A stretch of DNA of 44,592 bases from an uncultured Acetobacteraceae bacterium (lineage in GTDB: Bacteria > Pseudomonadota > Alphaproteobacteria > Acetobacterales > Acetobacteraceae), in the NCBI GenBank assembly GCA_937902425.1, contig CALFNB010000366.1:1-44592 (forward strand), in the 5' to 3' direction. This document shows positions 21,640-29,744 of the stretch, in pieces (within the stretch, counting starts at the first letter, position 1; each line of letters begins with the position of its first letter). A program made the translations under genes and the position numbers. The notes beneath the pieces are model-generated. The model did no database searches. It saw only the letters and a list, made by a program, of their open reading frames with translations, and was not told the DNA's origin.

Positions 21640-22602
21640 ATGTTCATCAAGCCAAGGATGCGCCTCGCCCCCGATAACACGACGTTCAGGTTCATGAATG
21701 GGCGCATCGCCGGACTCGTCGTCTCCGCGATCCTGTCGACTGCTTCGGTGATCCTGTTCTTCACGCCAGGCCTGAATTTGGGCATCGACTTTTCCGGCGG
21801 GATCGTCATGGAGGTTCGGACAGATGGTCCCGCCGACTTCCAGAAGATCCGCGGTGCGCTCGCGGAAGAGCATATCGCCGATCAGGGTGTGCAACGATTC
21901 GGCGACGCCTCCACGGTGCTGATCCGCCTGCCGACCCAGCCCACCGAGGCGGGGACGCAGGTCGCGGTTTCCAAGGTCCGGACCGCTCTGGAAAAGTCTC
22001 TCCAGGGTGCGAAGATCGTTCGTGTCGACGCGGTCGGCGCCAGCGTTTCGTCGGAGTTGTTCCGCAACGGGCTTCTGGCGCTTGGCATCAGCCTGTTGAT
22101 GATTCTGGCGTATATCTGGTTCCGGTTCGAATGGCAGTTCGCCGTCGGTGCGGTGGTGACATTGATCCTCGATGTGACCAAAGCCATCGGATTCCTGGCG
22201 ATCACTCGCATCGAATTCGATCTCGTGATGGTCGCGGCGATTTTGACAATCCTCGGTTATTCCACCAACGATAAGGTCGTCGTGTATGATCGGGTTCGGG
22301 AGAATTTACGCAAATACAAGGTGATGCCGTTGCGGGACCTGATTGATCTGTCGATCAACGAGACACTCAACCGCACTTTGGGAACATCCATGACGGTGTT
22401 CCTCGCCAGTCTTCCGCTGGCGTTGTTTGGTGGGGCATCAATCTCCGGCTTTGCCTGGGTGATGTTGTTCGGCATTGTTGTCGGCACATCGTCGTCAATT
22501 TTTATCGCCGCGCCAATTCTCTTGTTCCTTGGTGAAAGGCGCTTGCGGCGCGATACAGTGGCTGTCGAAGCGCCGGAACCAGGCGTAGCGCGACAACCTT
22601 GA
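21640..22602 (+). CDS. secF: Protein translocase subunit SecF
   Basis: 320 residues. The N-terminal helix, the segment NLGIDFSGGIVMEVRTD, and the C-terminal membrane domain with LGYSTNDKVVVYDRVRENLR and SINETLNRTLGTSMT are diagnostic of SecF. It works with SecD in proton-driven protein export. GAGGA shortly before the ATG supports the start. Its TGA overlaps a TTG start codon of the next gene (TTGA at 22599-22602), suggesting translational coupling. Confidence 0.96.
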   Translation: MFIKPRMRLAPDNTTFRFMNGRIAGLVVSAILSTASVILFFTPGLNLGIDFSGGIVMEVRTDGPADFQKIRGALAEEHIADQGVQRFGDASTVLIRLPTQPTEAGTQVAVSKVRTALEKSLQGAKIVRVDAVGASVSSELFRNGLLALGISLLMILAYIWFRFEWQFAVGAVVTLILDVTKAIGFLAITRIEFDLVMVAAILTILGYSTNDKVVVYDRVRENLRKYKVMPLRDLIDLSINETLNRTLGTSMTVFLASLPLALFGGASISGFAWVMLFGIVVGTSSSIFIAAPILLFLGERRLRRDTVAVEAPEPGVARQP

Positions 22603-23561
22603 TCGCGAGGCGCCCTTTACTGGCCGGCCTGGGCGCGGCGGTGTTCGCGCACCGGCGCGCCCGGGCCCGGCGCTTCCTCACGATGCTGACAGCCGCGCCA
22701 GCCGGAACGAACGGCGATGAAATCGCGCGGTCTTTCGCCCATCATTATGAGCGTTTCCTTGACGGACCCGAAATACAGGTCAGGAACCTGCCCGGCGATG
22801 GGGGACGGACCGCACTTCGGGCTCTGGCCGATGCTCCGCCCACAGGCAGCACGTTCGGCTGGGTGTTGACACCCGTGCTTCCCGCGCGCGCCGTGGACCG
22901 CGGGGATCCGGGTCTCCCATCGCGGCTTGATTTGCTCGGTTCCGTATTGCGGGAACCGATTGCATTCGTGGCTTCCCCCGCTGATCCGCTGGATTCTGTT
23001 CGGGATATGATTGAGCGCGCGAACCAGGATACAGGCGGCCTGCCCATGGGCACGCCACCACCCGGCAGCCCGTCACATCTGGCTGTGTTGCGATTACAGG
23101 TCTTGACGCAAACGCGTCTTAATATCATCCCTTTCCCGTCGGCGGCCGCCGCGCGACAGGCGTTGCTTGGCGGCAATGTCATCGTCGCCGCGCTCGGACT
23201 TTCCGACGTTATCGTGGCGTTGCGCGATGAAAAGCTCGTTGGTCTTGGCATCGCCGCGCGTCACCGGTCGGGCATCCTCCCCGATATGCCGATCCTGAGC
23301 GAGGCCGGTGTACCGTTGGCAGCGTGGATAAATCGCGGTCTCGCGGTGCCGGCGCACTCGCCGCGGGACGTGACCGAGCCCTTGGTCGCGGCGTTGCAGG
23401 CGGTCGCCGATGACGCGGCGTTCCGGAAACAGGCCGAAACTCTTGGCCTGCTGGGAGCCTGGAGCGACGGAACGACCTGGCGTGAGCAGATGGAACAGGA
23501 GAGTGCGGAACTCGCGGGATTGTGGGCGACTGACCCTTGGTTGAACGCCGCGGGCCAATAA
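22599..23561 (+). CDS. TctC/Bug-family periplasmic substrate-binding protein, orphan
   Basis: 320 residues from a TTG overlapping the secF stop. Family features are the phosphate-loop-like beginning VRNLPGDGGRTALRALADAPPTGSTFGWV, the middle GTPPPGSPSHLAVLRLQ, and MPILSEAGVPLAAWINRGLAVPAHSPRD. Bug proteins bind carboxylates or aromatic acids and deliver them to TctAB, or act as sensors. No tctA or tctB gene lies nearby. The start RRPLLAGLGAAVFAHRRARARR has a twin arginine followed by a short hydrophobic stretch and may be a Tat-like signal, but it is short and unusually basic after the core. A downstream start cannot be excluded. Confidence 0.78.
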   Translation: MIARRPLLAGLGAAVFAHRRARARRFLTMLTAAPAGTNGDEIARSFAHHYERFLDGPEIQVRNLPGDGGRTALRALADAPPTGSTFGWVLTPVLPARAVDRGDPGLPSRLDLLGSVLREPIAFVASPADPLDSVRDMIERANQDTGGLPMGTPPPGSPSHLAVLRLQVLTQTRLNIIPFPSAAAARQALLGGNVIVAALGLSDVIVALRDEKLVGLGIAARHRSGILPDMPILSEAGVPLAAWINRGLAVPAHSPRDVTEPLVAALQAVADDAAFRKQAETLGLLGAWSDGTTWREQMEQESAELAGLWATDPWLNAAGQ

Positions 23562-23705
23562 CATCTCCCGCCGGCCGTCCCCAGGAAGTCGCGTGGCCTT
23601 GTTGATAAGCAGAGATTGCGAGCACTCGGATTTCTGACCAGAAGGGGCGGATCGGCTGTATCGGCGATTTCCGCCAGCCGGCAAATGCGGTAAGTCCCCC
23701 ACTGT

Positions 23706-24326
23706 ATGCTGACCGACCTGCCCAACCTGCTGACATTGTCCCGGATCGCGGCCATTCCGTTACTGGTTGGTCTGGTGGCCGCACGATATCCGGTGACGGA
23801 CTTCGTCGCATGCGTGGTATTCAGTGCCGCCGCGATCACGGATTATTTCGACGGCAAATTGGCACGTTCGCGCCGGCAGCAGTCTGACCTTGGCCGTATG
23901 CTCGATCCTATCGCCGACAAGCTTCTGGTCGGGGCCGTACTGATGATGCTGGTGGGGACTGAGCGTCTTTCCAGGCTGGCGCTTTATCCGGCCGTTGTGA
24001 TCATGCTCAGGGAAATCCTGGTCAGTGGGCTGCGAGAATACCTGGCGGGAATTCGAATCGGACTACCAGTGACGAGTCTCGCCAAATGGAAGACCGGATT
24101 TCAGATGGGCGCGCTTGGCACTTTGCTCGCCGGCGATGGTTCGGCGCATCTCCTGCATTTGGATTATCTACCCGTCTCCTGGATTGGGGAGGCCATGCTG
24201 TGGATCGCCGCGGTGCTGACCCTGGTGACCGGGTGGGATTATCTGGTCGCCGGCTTGCGGCACGCGTCCGCGCCTAAAGTGCCTGGGCCCCAGGGGCGCG
24301 GTTCGATGCCGCGTCCGCCAGGCTGA
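23706..24326 (+). CDS. pgsA: CDP-diacylglycerol--glycerol-3-phosphate 3-phosphatidyltransferase
   Basis: 206 residues with several membrane helices. The CDP-alcohol phosphotransferase motif D(x2)DG(x2)AR(x8)G(x3)D(x3)D is complete: D46, D49-G50, A53-R54, G63, D67 and D71 in TDYFDGKLARSR...LGRMLDPIAD. PgsA makes phosphatidylglycerophosphate, the committed step to phosphatidylglycerol and cardiolipin. The N-terminus LPNLLTLSRIAAIPLL is typical. It heads a run with mobB, a lipoprotein, moaD and moaE, an arrangement (pgsA-moaD-moaE) seen in alphaproteobacteria. Confidence 0.95.
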   Translation: MLTDLPNLLTLSRIAAIPLLVGLVAARYPVTDFVACVVFSAAAITDYFDGKLARSRRQQSDLGRMLDPIADKLLVGAVLMMLVGTERLSRLALYPAVVIMLREILVSGLREYLAGIRIGLPVTSLAKWKTGFQMGALGTLLAGDGSAHLLHLDYLPVSWIGEAMLWIAAVLTLVTGWDYLVAGLRHASAPKVPGPQGRGSMPRPPG

Positions 24327-24356
24327 AGGCCGTGGCTTGAAAGTGAAGGCCAGGTC

Positions 24357-24866
24357 TTGAAAGTATTGGGCATCGTCGGATGGTCGGGCAGTGGAAAGAC
24401 GACGTTGCTCGTCGCGCTCCTGCCGTTACTGCGCGCGGCAGGCCTGGCAGTGTCCACCATCAAACACGCCCACCATGGCTTCGACATGGACCGGCCGGGA
24501 AAGGACAGCCATCGCCATCGCCTCGCGGGAGCACATGAAGTACTTGTCGCCTCCGCGCGTCGTTGGGCCTTGCTGCACGAGGTCGAGGGACCAGAGCCAG
24601 ATCTTTCCGCCCTGCTGGCCCGTATGGAACCGGTCGATCTGGTCCTCGTCGAAGGGTTCAAGTCCCATCCGTATCCCAAGCTGGAGGTCTACCGCCCAAT
24701 GCTGGGTAAGCCTTCACTCTGGGATCAGGAACCGGAGGTTGTAGCGGTTGCCAGCGATTCTACTCCCGATATAGGGCGGAGGATCCTGTTACCATTGAAC
24801 CAACCGGAAACTATCGCCACCTGGATTCGAACCCGTGTCGTTACCGATGTTCGACCAGGTTCTTGA
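24357..24866 (+). CDS. mobB: Molybdopterin-guanine dinucleotide biosynthesis protein B
   Basis: 169 residues from a TTG start, with GAAGG about 8 bases upstream. The Walker A loop is GWSGSGKTT (8-16), followed by the family motifs STIKHAHHGFDMDRPGKDS and DLVLVEGFKSHPYPKLEVYR. MobB is a small GTPase-like protein that assists MobA in attaching GMP to molybdopterin. Its place before moaD and moaE supports a cofactor role. The segment TTGAAAGT occurs both at the start codon and 20 bases before it, a short direct repeat that could confuse start prediction. Confidence 0.93.
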   Translation: MKVLGIVGWSGSGKTTLLVALLPLLRAAGLAVSTIKHAHHGFDMDRPGKDSHRHRLAGAHEVLVASARRWALLHEVEGPEPDLSALLARMEPVDLVLVEGFKSHPYPKLEVYRPMLGKPSLWDQEPEVVAVASDSTPDIGRRILLPLNQPETIATWIRTRVVTDVRPGS

Positions 24867-24941
24867 GAAGAAGGTTAACTGGGGGCACAGTCCCGCCCGC
24901 GCTCGCTGTTCCCGCGGGTTGATTTCATGGAGCCTGTTCTG

Positions 24942-25427
24942 ATGCGGCGTATCGCCCTGGTAAGCCTGACGATGCTCAGTGGCTGCGGCTACCACACTTG
25001 GTGGAATCCGCCGTTCACTTCGGGTTACAGCCCAAATACGCCTGTCACCAACAGCGTGAACATGAGCCGCGTCAAAGGTGGGGACGTGGCCGTCACACCG
25101 CTACAGACGGAGCCTGGCGATATTTGGCCCGGCCCGCTGCCGCCGCCGAAGACATTGCAGGACCTGGAGCGGCAGTCGCCGACGAGTTCGCAGGCTCCGG
25201 TGAAGGGATCGCCTCTTGAACGGGCGGGGAACCCTCTGCTGGCGCCATTGCCCAATGGGACGCCTGGGTCAACAACTGGTGCGTCTGGCGGTGGCAACCA
25301 GACGACAACGCAACCGGCGCCTGGCCAGCCGCAGGCCGACCGGCGCATCATTGTGCCGAACGGCAATGGTACCAGCACCGTTATTTATCCGGACGGACGT
25401 ATCGAAACCATCCCAACGCCGAAGTGA
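24942..25427 (+). CDS. Proline/glycine-rich lipoprotein of unknown function
   Basis: 161 residues. The N-terminus MRRIALVSLTMLSGCG is a lipoprotein signal with lipobox LSGC, so the mature protein would start at a lipidated cysteine and sit in the cell envelope. The rest is low-complexity, rich in Pro, Gly, Thr and Gln, and probably disordered. The C-terminal part ends IIVPNGNGTSTVIYPDGRIETIPTPK. An ATG at 24927 is also in frame, but GGAG at 24929-24932 spaced nine bases from 24942 favours the shorter form. It lies between mobB and moaD, 16 bases before the latter, without an obvious link to molybdenum. Confidence 0.72.
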   Translation: MRRIALVSLTMLSGCGYHTWWNPPFTSGYSPNTPVTNSVNMSRVKGGDVAVTPLQTEPGDIWPGPLPPPKTLQDLERQSPTSSQAPVKGSPLERAGNPLLAPLPNGTPGSTTGASGGGNQTTTQPAPGQPQADRRIIVPNGNGTSTVIYPDGRIETIPTPK

Positions 25428-25443
25428 CGGGGGCACGATTCCC

Positions 25444-25707
25444 ATGGCCGCGCCCCTGTCCATTGTATACTTCGCCTGGGTTCGGGAACGTGTCGGCGTG
25501 TCGGAAGAAAGTCTTTCCCCTCCGGACTCCGTGGCGACCGTGGCCGATCTGGTGACCTGGCTTTCCAACCTCGATCAACGGCACGCCGCCGCGTTCAAAG
25601 ACCGCGAAACGGTACGCTGCGCGGTGAACCACGAGTTCGCCGATACCTCGACCGTGCTGCGTCCTGGTGACGAGGTTGCGTTTTTTCCGCCAGTGACCGG
25701 TGGGTAG
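25444..25707 (+). CDS. moaD: Molybdopterin synthase small subunit
   Basis: 87 residues with the ubiquitin-like beta-grasp fold and the C-terminal PPVTGG; the terminal Gly-Gly is activated and thiocarboxylated to carry sulfur. The start VYFAWVRERVG and the middle RCAVNHEFADTSTVLRPGDEVAFFPPVTGG (PGDEVAFFPP conserved) are typical. The open frame reaches back to 25216, but that part overlaps the lipoprotein gene in another frame and has no MoaD similarity; GGGGG about 10 bases before the ATG at 25444 supports this start. moaE follows 35 bases after. Confidence 0.94.
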   Translation: MAAPLSIVYFAWVRERVGVSEESLSPPDSVATVADLVTWLSNLDQRHAAAFKDRETVRCAVNHEFADTSTVLRPGDEVAFFPPVTGG

Positions 25708-25742
25708 AGCGGGGTGGGCAGAGTGGAGGGAGCCAGACCGAA

Positions 25743-26207
25743 ATGACGACAATCAGTGTTCAGACAGAAGATTTCGATGTCGCGGCTGAGATCGGCCGTC
25801 TGACAAATGGCCGCACCGATATCGGGGGTCTGGGCTGCTTCATCGGCGTTGTGCGCGAGGATACGTCGCACGAGTCCCCCGAGCGCGCGATCCGGGCGCT
25901 GACGCTGGAACATTATCCATCAATGACAGTGCGTGCCATTGAACGCATTACCGCTGAGGCCGAGCGGCGTTGGGATCTTATCGGGTGTACTGTCATCCAC
26001 AGGGTCGGGCGGATGCTGCCCGGCGAGAACATTGTCCTGGTTCTGACCGCCGCCGCGCATCGACAGGCTGCGCTTGACGCGACCGCCTTTCTTATTGACT
26101 GGCTCAAGACGAAGGCCCCGTTCTGGAAACGCGAGGAATTTCAGAACGGTGAAGGCGTCTGGGTGGAGGCCAAGGACACCGATGACGCCGCCACAGCACG
26201 TTGGTGA
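25743..26207 (+). CDS. moaE: Molybdopterin synthase catalytic subunit
   Basis: 154 residues. MoaE transfers sulfur from MoaD to precursor Z (cyclic pyranopterin monophosphate) to make molybdopterin. Family blocks visible are LGCFIGVVRED, LTLEHYPSM, IHRVGRMLPGENIVLVL and LKTKAPFWKRE, the last with the catalytic lysines. GAGGGAG precedes the ATG. It ends the pgsA-mobB-moaD-moaE run and faces the HTH gene on the other strand. Confidence 0.95.
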   Translation: MTTISVQTEDFDVAAEIGRLTNGRTDIGGLGCFIGVVREDTSHESPERAIRALTLEHYPSMTVRAIERITAEAERRWDLIGCTVIHRVGRMLPGENIVLVLTAAAHRQAALDATAFLIDWLKTKAPFWKREEFQNGEGVWVEAKDTDDAATARW

Positions 26208-26292
26208 ATCCACCATCGCGCCTTGACCCATGACGATTTCATCGATGAAGTTGAGGGTGACCGCACGCTGCCTGGCGACGTGCGCGGCTCGT

Positions 26293-26307
26293 CGGGCTTA
26301 TCGCCCG
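26293..26307. terminator. Small GC hairpin between convergent genes
   Basis: CGGGC-TTATC-GCCCG forms a five-base-pair hairpin spanning the stop codon of the HTH gene, between the converging moaE and HTH genes. There is no T-run on either side, so intrinsic termination is uncertain. Confidence 0.25.
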
Positions 26308-26513
26308 GTAAGCGCCAAGGTTTCCCGCACTGGCATCTTCAGAGCTTTACAAAGGGCCGTGAGATTTGTATCACGGGGCCGAACTCGGCCGCTTTCCCAA
26401 TAATAAATCGACACTTGTGAGACGCCCAGGCGGTCCGCCAGTTCGGCCACGGTGAAACCTTTGACCTCCCGGGCCTGGCGGATTTGCTTACTTAAACTTT
26501 TTGTCCGAGCCAA
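26298..26513 (-). CDS. XRE/Cro-family helix-turn-helix regulator
   Basis: 71 residues. A single HTH domain fills the protein: LSKQIRQAREVKGFTVAELADRLGVSQVSIYYWESGRVRP is the typical XRE helix-turn-helix with the recognition helix SQVSIYYWES. A GTG at 26522 could start a 74-residue form, but that codon lies inside the Shine-Dalgarno AAGGAG (26522-26527), whereas a TTG at 26513 is eight bases away from it, so TTG is the likelier start. It is convergent with moaE and divergent from the TauD-like dioxygenase, which it may control. No toxin partner is adjacent. Confidence 0.82.
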   Translation of the reverse strand: MARTKSLSKQIRQAREVKGFTVAELADRLGVSQVSIYYWESGRVRPRDTNLTALCKALKMPVRETLALTGR

Positions 26514-26521
26514 TGTCGTCA

Positions 26522-26527
26522 CTCCTT
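26522..26527 (-). promoter_or_regulatory. Ribosome binding site pointing to a TTG start for the XRE regulator
   Basis: AAGGAG on the minus strand, eight bases before the TTG at 26513. The alternative GTG overlaps the site itself and would be too close to use it. Confidence 0.6.
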
Positions 26528-26730
26528 CCTTTGAGACCCGCGGCCATTCCCTAAATACTGGACGGTGTGATCGAGGTCAGGTGGGTTTGAGGTCTGTTGC
26601 ACCACACTTTAGGCATCAGCATGATAAATGAACTCAAATTGCATATCAACCGTGGTTGGTGACATTTTTTCGGATTGTGCGAAAATGAGGCCTATCACGA
26701 CTCAAGGCTATCCAACGGGTGGAAAATGTC

Positions 26731-26736
26731 GGGAGG
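26731..26736 (+). promoter_or_regulatory. Ribosome binding site deciding the TauD-like start
   Basis: GGGAGG nine bases upstream of the GTG at 26746. The open frame extends to a GTG at 26719, which lies upstream of this site, so the shorter protein is preferred. Confidence 0.6.
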
Positions 26737-26745
26737 AACCAGGGT

Positions 26746-27585
26746 GTGAATGTCGTCATAACGAATCTCACGGACCATACAGGTGCCGAGGTGCACGGAA
26801 CAGACCTCGCCACCGCGATTGACCCGGAAACGCGCGCGCGGCTCAATGAGGCCTTTGTGGATCGTAGCGTTCTGGTGATTCGCGGTCGGGCACTCTCACC
26901 GCACCAAATGCTCGATGCCGTCCGCATGTTTGGGGATGTTTTTCCGCAGCATAACACGCGATTCGCGCTTCCTGACTGTCCGGAAATTCATTACATCTCG
27001 AACCAGGACAAGTTCCCGGACGGACGCCGCTATATTCCAGGGGAGGGCTGGCACACCGATCATTCCAATGACGTGCGTCCCCCTAAAGCGACGATTTTGC
27101 ACGCGGTCACCTTGCCGAGCACCGGTGGTGACACGCAATTCGCCAACATGGCCGCCGCGTATGACGCTTTGTCCGAGGCAGTCCAAGAGCGTCTGCGGAG
27201 ACTGATTGCCATCCATGTCTATCAGAGCAGCCACAGCGCCCGGCGATTGATGGCGCTTCCTTCAGCGGCGAAGGAGCGGGTCCCAAACGCCGTACTGCAT
27301 CCGATAATCCGCACCCATCCCGATTCGGGCCGCCGGTCAATCTACATCAATCCCATCCGGATCGAGGGCATTCTCGGCCTTGATCACAAAGAGGCGCTGC
27401 CCTTGCTCGATGAATTATTGGCGCATGCGACGGCGCCACGCTTTCATTACCGGCACAAATGGGAACCGGGCGACCTGGTTATGTGGGACAACAGATGCCT
27501 CTTGCATAAGGCAAACGGTGATTACGACATGAACGAGGTGCGCTACTTATATCGGGTGATGCTGAAGGGCAGTGTGCCAATATGA
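26746..27585 (+). CDS. TauD/TfdA-family 2-oxoglutarate dioxygenase
   Basis: 279 residues. The iron ligands are H103-T-D105 in GEGWHTDHSND and H254 in NRCLLHKANGDY; an arginine at 266 or 270 would bind 2-oxoglutarate. FANMAAAYDALSEAVQERL and PGDLVMWDNRCLLHKA are family hallmarks. Relatives attack taurine, 2,4-D and other sulfonates or aryloxyalkanoates, releasing succinate and CO2. The start is a GTG chosen by its Shine-Dalgarno. The gene stands alone, with an XRE regulator divergent upstream and a frameshifted CitE-like gene convergent downstream. Exact substrate unknown. Confidence 0.9.
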   Translation: MNVVITNLTDHTGAEVHGTDLATAIDPETRARLNEAFVDRSVLVIRGRALSPHQMLDAVRMFGDVFPQHNTRFALPDCPEIHYISNQDKFPDGRRYIPGEGWHTDHSNDVRPPKATILHAVTLPSTGGDTQFANMAAAYDALSEAVQERLRRLIAIHVYQSSHSARRLMALPSAAKERVPNAVLHPIIRTHPDSGRRSIYINPIRIEGILGLDHKEALPLLDELLAHATAPRFHYRHKWEPGDLVMWDNRCLLHKANGDYDMNEVRYLYRVMLKGSVPI

Positions 27586-27641
27586 TAGGCTCATTGGCAC
27601 GTGCGACGACGCCCTGAATTATAACGCAGCGCCTGTTTCCG

Positions 27642-28532
27642 TTATCCCTGGGCGGTAGGGCGCTTCGCCTCCGCCAGCACTTCGCGCGCCAGCGGCGGCA
27701 TCCCACAGTCTACCATGGCGCCCTGATATTTGACCGCGCCAAGACCGGTGTTCTCGGCATCTTCAAACGCTCGCGGGAGGCCTTCGAAATACCGGATCTC
27801 ATCCGGCGTGGGGCCGAACACCGCATTGGCAATCGCGAATGCGACGGATGCATCACTTCCACTCCGGTGTACACGAAGTCGCGCGCACGTCGAAAGAGGC
27901 GCTCGGTGGCATCGAGATCTTCGATCGGCGTGCCAACAATCCCGGCGATCGGATACATCGCTCCGGCTGCTCGGCTGTCCAGGACGAGTTTCGACGCGAA
28001 ATAGGGTTGCTCAATTCCATCTGAGGTGGCGCGAAACCCAAATGTGCGCGCGAAATCTCCCGAGACCGGGCCGCTCAACGCGCCATGAATACCGCGCACC
28101 CGATCGCTGGCCCCCGCCGGTGGGCGCACGTCATGCATCCGCTCGGCCGTTTCCGGCAGCGGAAGGGTCCCGACTGTTCCATGCGGCAGGTCCGCGCGGC
28201 CCCCATGATGGCTCAACAGATCGTGCAGGCGCTTGACGTCTGTCACGGATTGAGCTTTTGGCAGCACGATGGCGGTCAGACCATCGGTCACCGCCGCGGC
28301 GAGTTCCTCTTCTGTTCGCTCATGCAGCGGACTAATTTGCACGAAGGCACCGACCTTCGCCGCCTTCAATTCGGCGATCTCATCCTTTAAATATTCCATC
28401 GCCTGGGCTTTGAACTCGGGCGGAACCGAGTCCTCGATGTCGAGCATAGCGGCATCCGGCGACTCGGATGGCCTTGCCGACCCAATCGCGGCGATGCGCT
28501 GGCACGAAGAGCGCGGAACGGATGGGCCACAT
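27642..28532 (-). pseudogene. CitE/HpcH-HpaI-type CoA-ester lyase, broken by two frameshifts
   Basis: The minus strand from ATG 28532 (with GGGAGAG upstream) reads MWPIRSALFVPAHRRDWVGKAI, a CitE-like N-terminus, then loses similarity. The adjacent frame resumes with DAAMLDIEDSVPPEFKAQ and runs through VLPKAQSVTDVKRLHDLL, LPLPETAERM and LVLDSRAAGAMYPIAGIVG to TGVEVMHPSH near 27840. The first frame then takes over with AFAIANAVFGPTPDEIRYFEG and ends QGAMVDCGMPPLAREVLAEA..PTAQG at 27642. The outer segments share one frame and the total is 891 bases, so the two indels (about 28455-28475 and about 27838) compensate each other. Intact relatives cleave malyl- or citramalyl-type CoA esters. It is either a decaying gene or affected by sequencing errors. 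Confidence 0.82.
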
Positions 28533-28687
28533 GGGACGTCTCTCCCGATCGTTGGAACTGGCATGCGCGGTCGCGCACCATCAATAACACCAACCTTGTC
28601 ATGATCGGCAACTGCGCCGCTTGCGTCTCCCCCATCGACGGTGATTTCTGTCAATATCAGCTGACAACGCGGACCAGGAGGAAATCC

Positions 28688-29734
28688 ATGCCCTATCCCA
28701 CGCATTTGCTTCCAACAACGGTTGTCGGCAGCTACCCCCAACCAGCCTGGTTGGTCGACGGGGATGCGCTGAAGCATCATGGCGTGCCAAGAGTGCATGC
28801 GCATGGGATATGGCGGGTTCCGGAGACGTTGCTGGAGCAAGCCCAGGATGACGGCACCATTCTGGCGATCCGGGAGATGCAGCTGGCCGGAATAGACATC
28901 GTCACGGATGGCGAAATCCGCCGCGAGAGTTATTCCAATCGATTTGCTCTCGCGTTGGACGGCATCGACGCCGATCAACCCGGAGAGGTTCGTTCCCAGG
29001 CTGGGCGTGTCACGCCGGTGCCCAGGGTGGTGGGCAAGATCCGCCGGCGTGGTCCAGTGGAGGTGCGCGATGCCGAATTTTTGCTGCGCAATGCCACTCA
29101 CGCCACCAAGATCACGCTGCCGGGCCCGTTTACGATGACGCAACAAGCCCGCGACGATTTCTACAAGGACGAGGAAGAGTTGGCGATGGATTATGCCGTT
29201 GCCGTCAATGAGGAACTGCGGGCGCTGAAAGCCACCGGTGTCGATGTCGTGCAGTTGGATGAGCCCTGGGTGCGGACCGCACCCGAAAAGGCGGCTCGCT
29301 ATGGGCTGCGCGCCATAAATCGCGCGCTCGAGGGAATTGAAGGTCCGACGGTCGTCCATCTTTGTTTCGGTTACGCGGCGGTGGTCGCCAACAAACCGAC
29401 CGGTTACAGTTTTCTGGCGCAACTGGCCGACACCATCGCGGATCAGATCTCGATCGAGGCGGCACAGCCGAAACTGGACCTCGGGGTGCTGCGTGACCTC
29501 GCTGGAAAGAAGATCATGCTTGGGGTTATCGATCTGGGTGACCTGACCGTGGAGTCAGCTGAAACGATCGCGGGCCGCATTCGCGCGGGACTGAAATATG
29601 TATCGCCGGAAAACTTAATTCCGGCTCCGGATTGTGGGATGAAGTACCTGCCGCGCGAAATCGCTTTCGGGAAATTGAAAGCTCTGGCCGCGGGCGCGGC
29701 GATTGTGCGGCGGGAACTGACGGGGGTCGCCTGA
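28688..29734 (+). CDS. Cobalamin-independent methionine synthase-like protein (MetE C-terminal domain)
   Basis: 348 residues, corresponding to the catalytic C-terminal half of MetE and lacking the N-terminal half (full MetE is about 750). Zinc ligands are recognisable as H224-L-C226 in VVHLCFGYA, E257 in QISIEAAQ and C316 in APDCGMKY. The start TTVVGSYPQPAWL is typical of stand-alone MetE-like proteins. These transfer methyl groups to thiols, but the donor and acceptor are often not methyl-tetrahydrofolate and homocysteine. AGGAGG 12 bases before ATG 28688 sets the start; the frame is open from 28601. It diverges from the CitE-like pseudogene (155-base gap) and converges on the DHA2 exporter. 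Confidence 0.87.
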   Translation: MPYPTHLLPTTVVGSYPQPAWLVDGDALKHHGVPRVHAHGIWRVPETLLEQAQDDGTILAIREMQLAGIDIVTDGEIRRESYSNRFALALDGIDADQPGEVRSQAGRVTPVPRVVGKIRRRGPVEVRDAEFLLRNATHATKITLPGPFTMTQQARDDFYKDEEELAMDYAVAVNEELRALKATGVDVVQLDEPWVRTAPEKAARYGLRAINRALEGIEGPTVVHLCFGYAAVVANKPTGYSFLAQLADTIADQISIEAAQPKLDLGVLRDLAGKKIMLGVIDLGDLTVESAETIAGRIRAGLKYVSPENLIPAPDCGMKYLPREIAFGKLKALAAGAAIVRRELTGVA

Positions 29735-29744
29735 TCGCGCGAGA

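Noticed and set aside
28560-29422. N-terminal ~290 codons of the long minus-strand frame that includes the CitE-like middle segment
   Set aside because: This part is antisense to the MetE-like gene; only the downstream stretch has CitE similarity, so the frame is a chance fusion.
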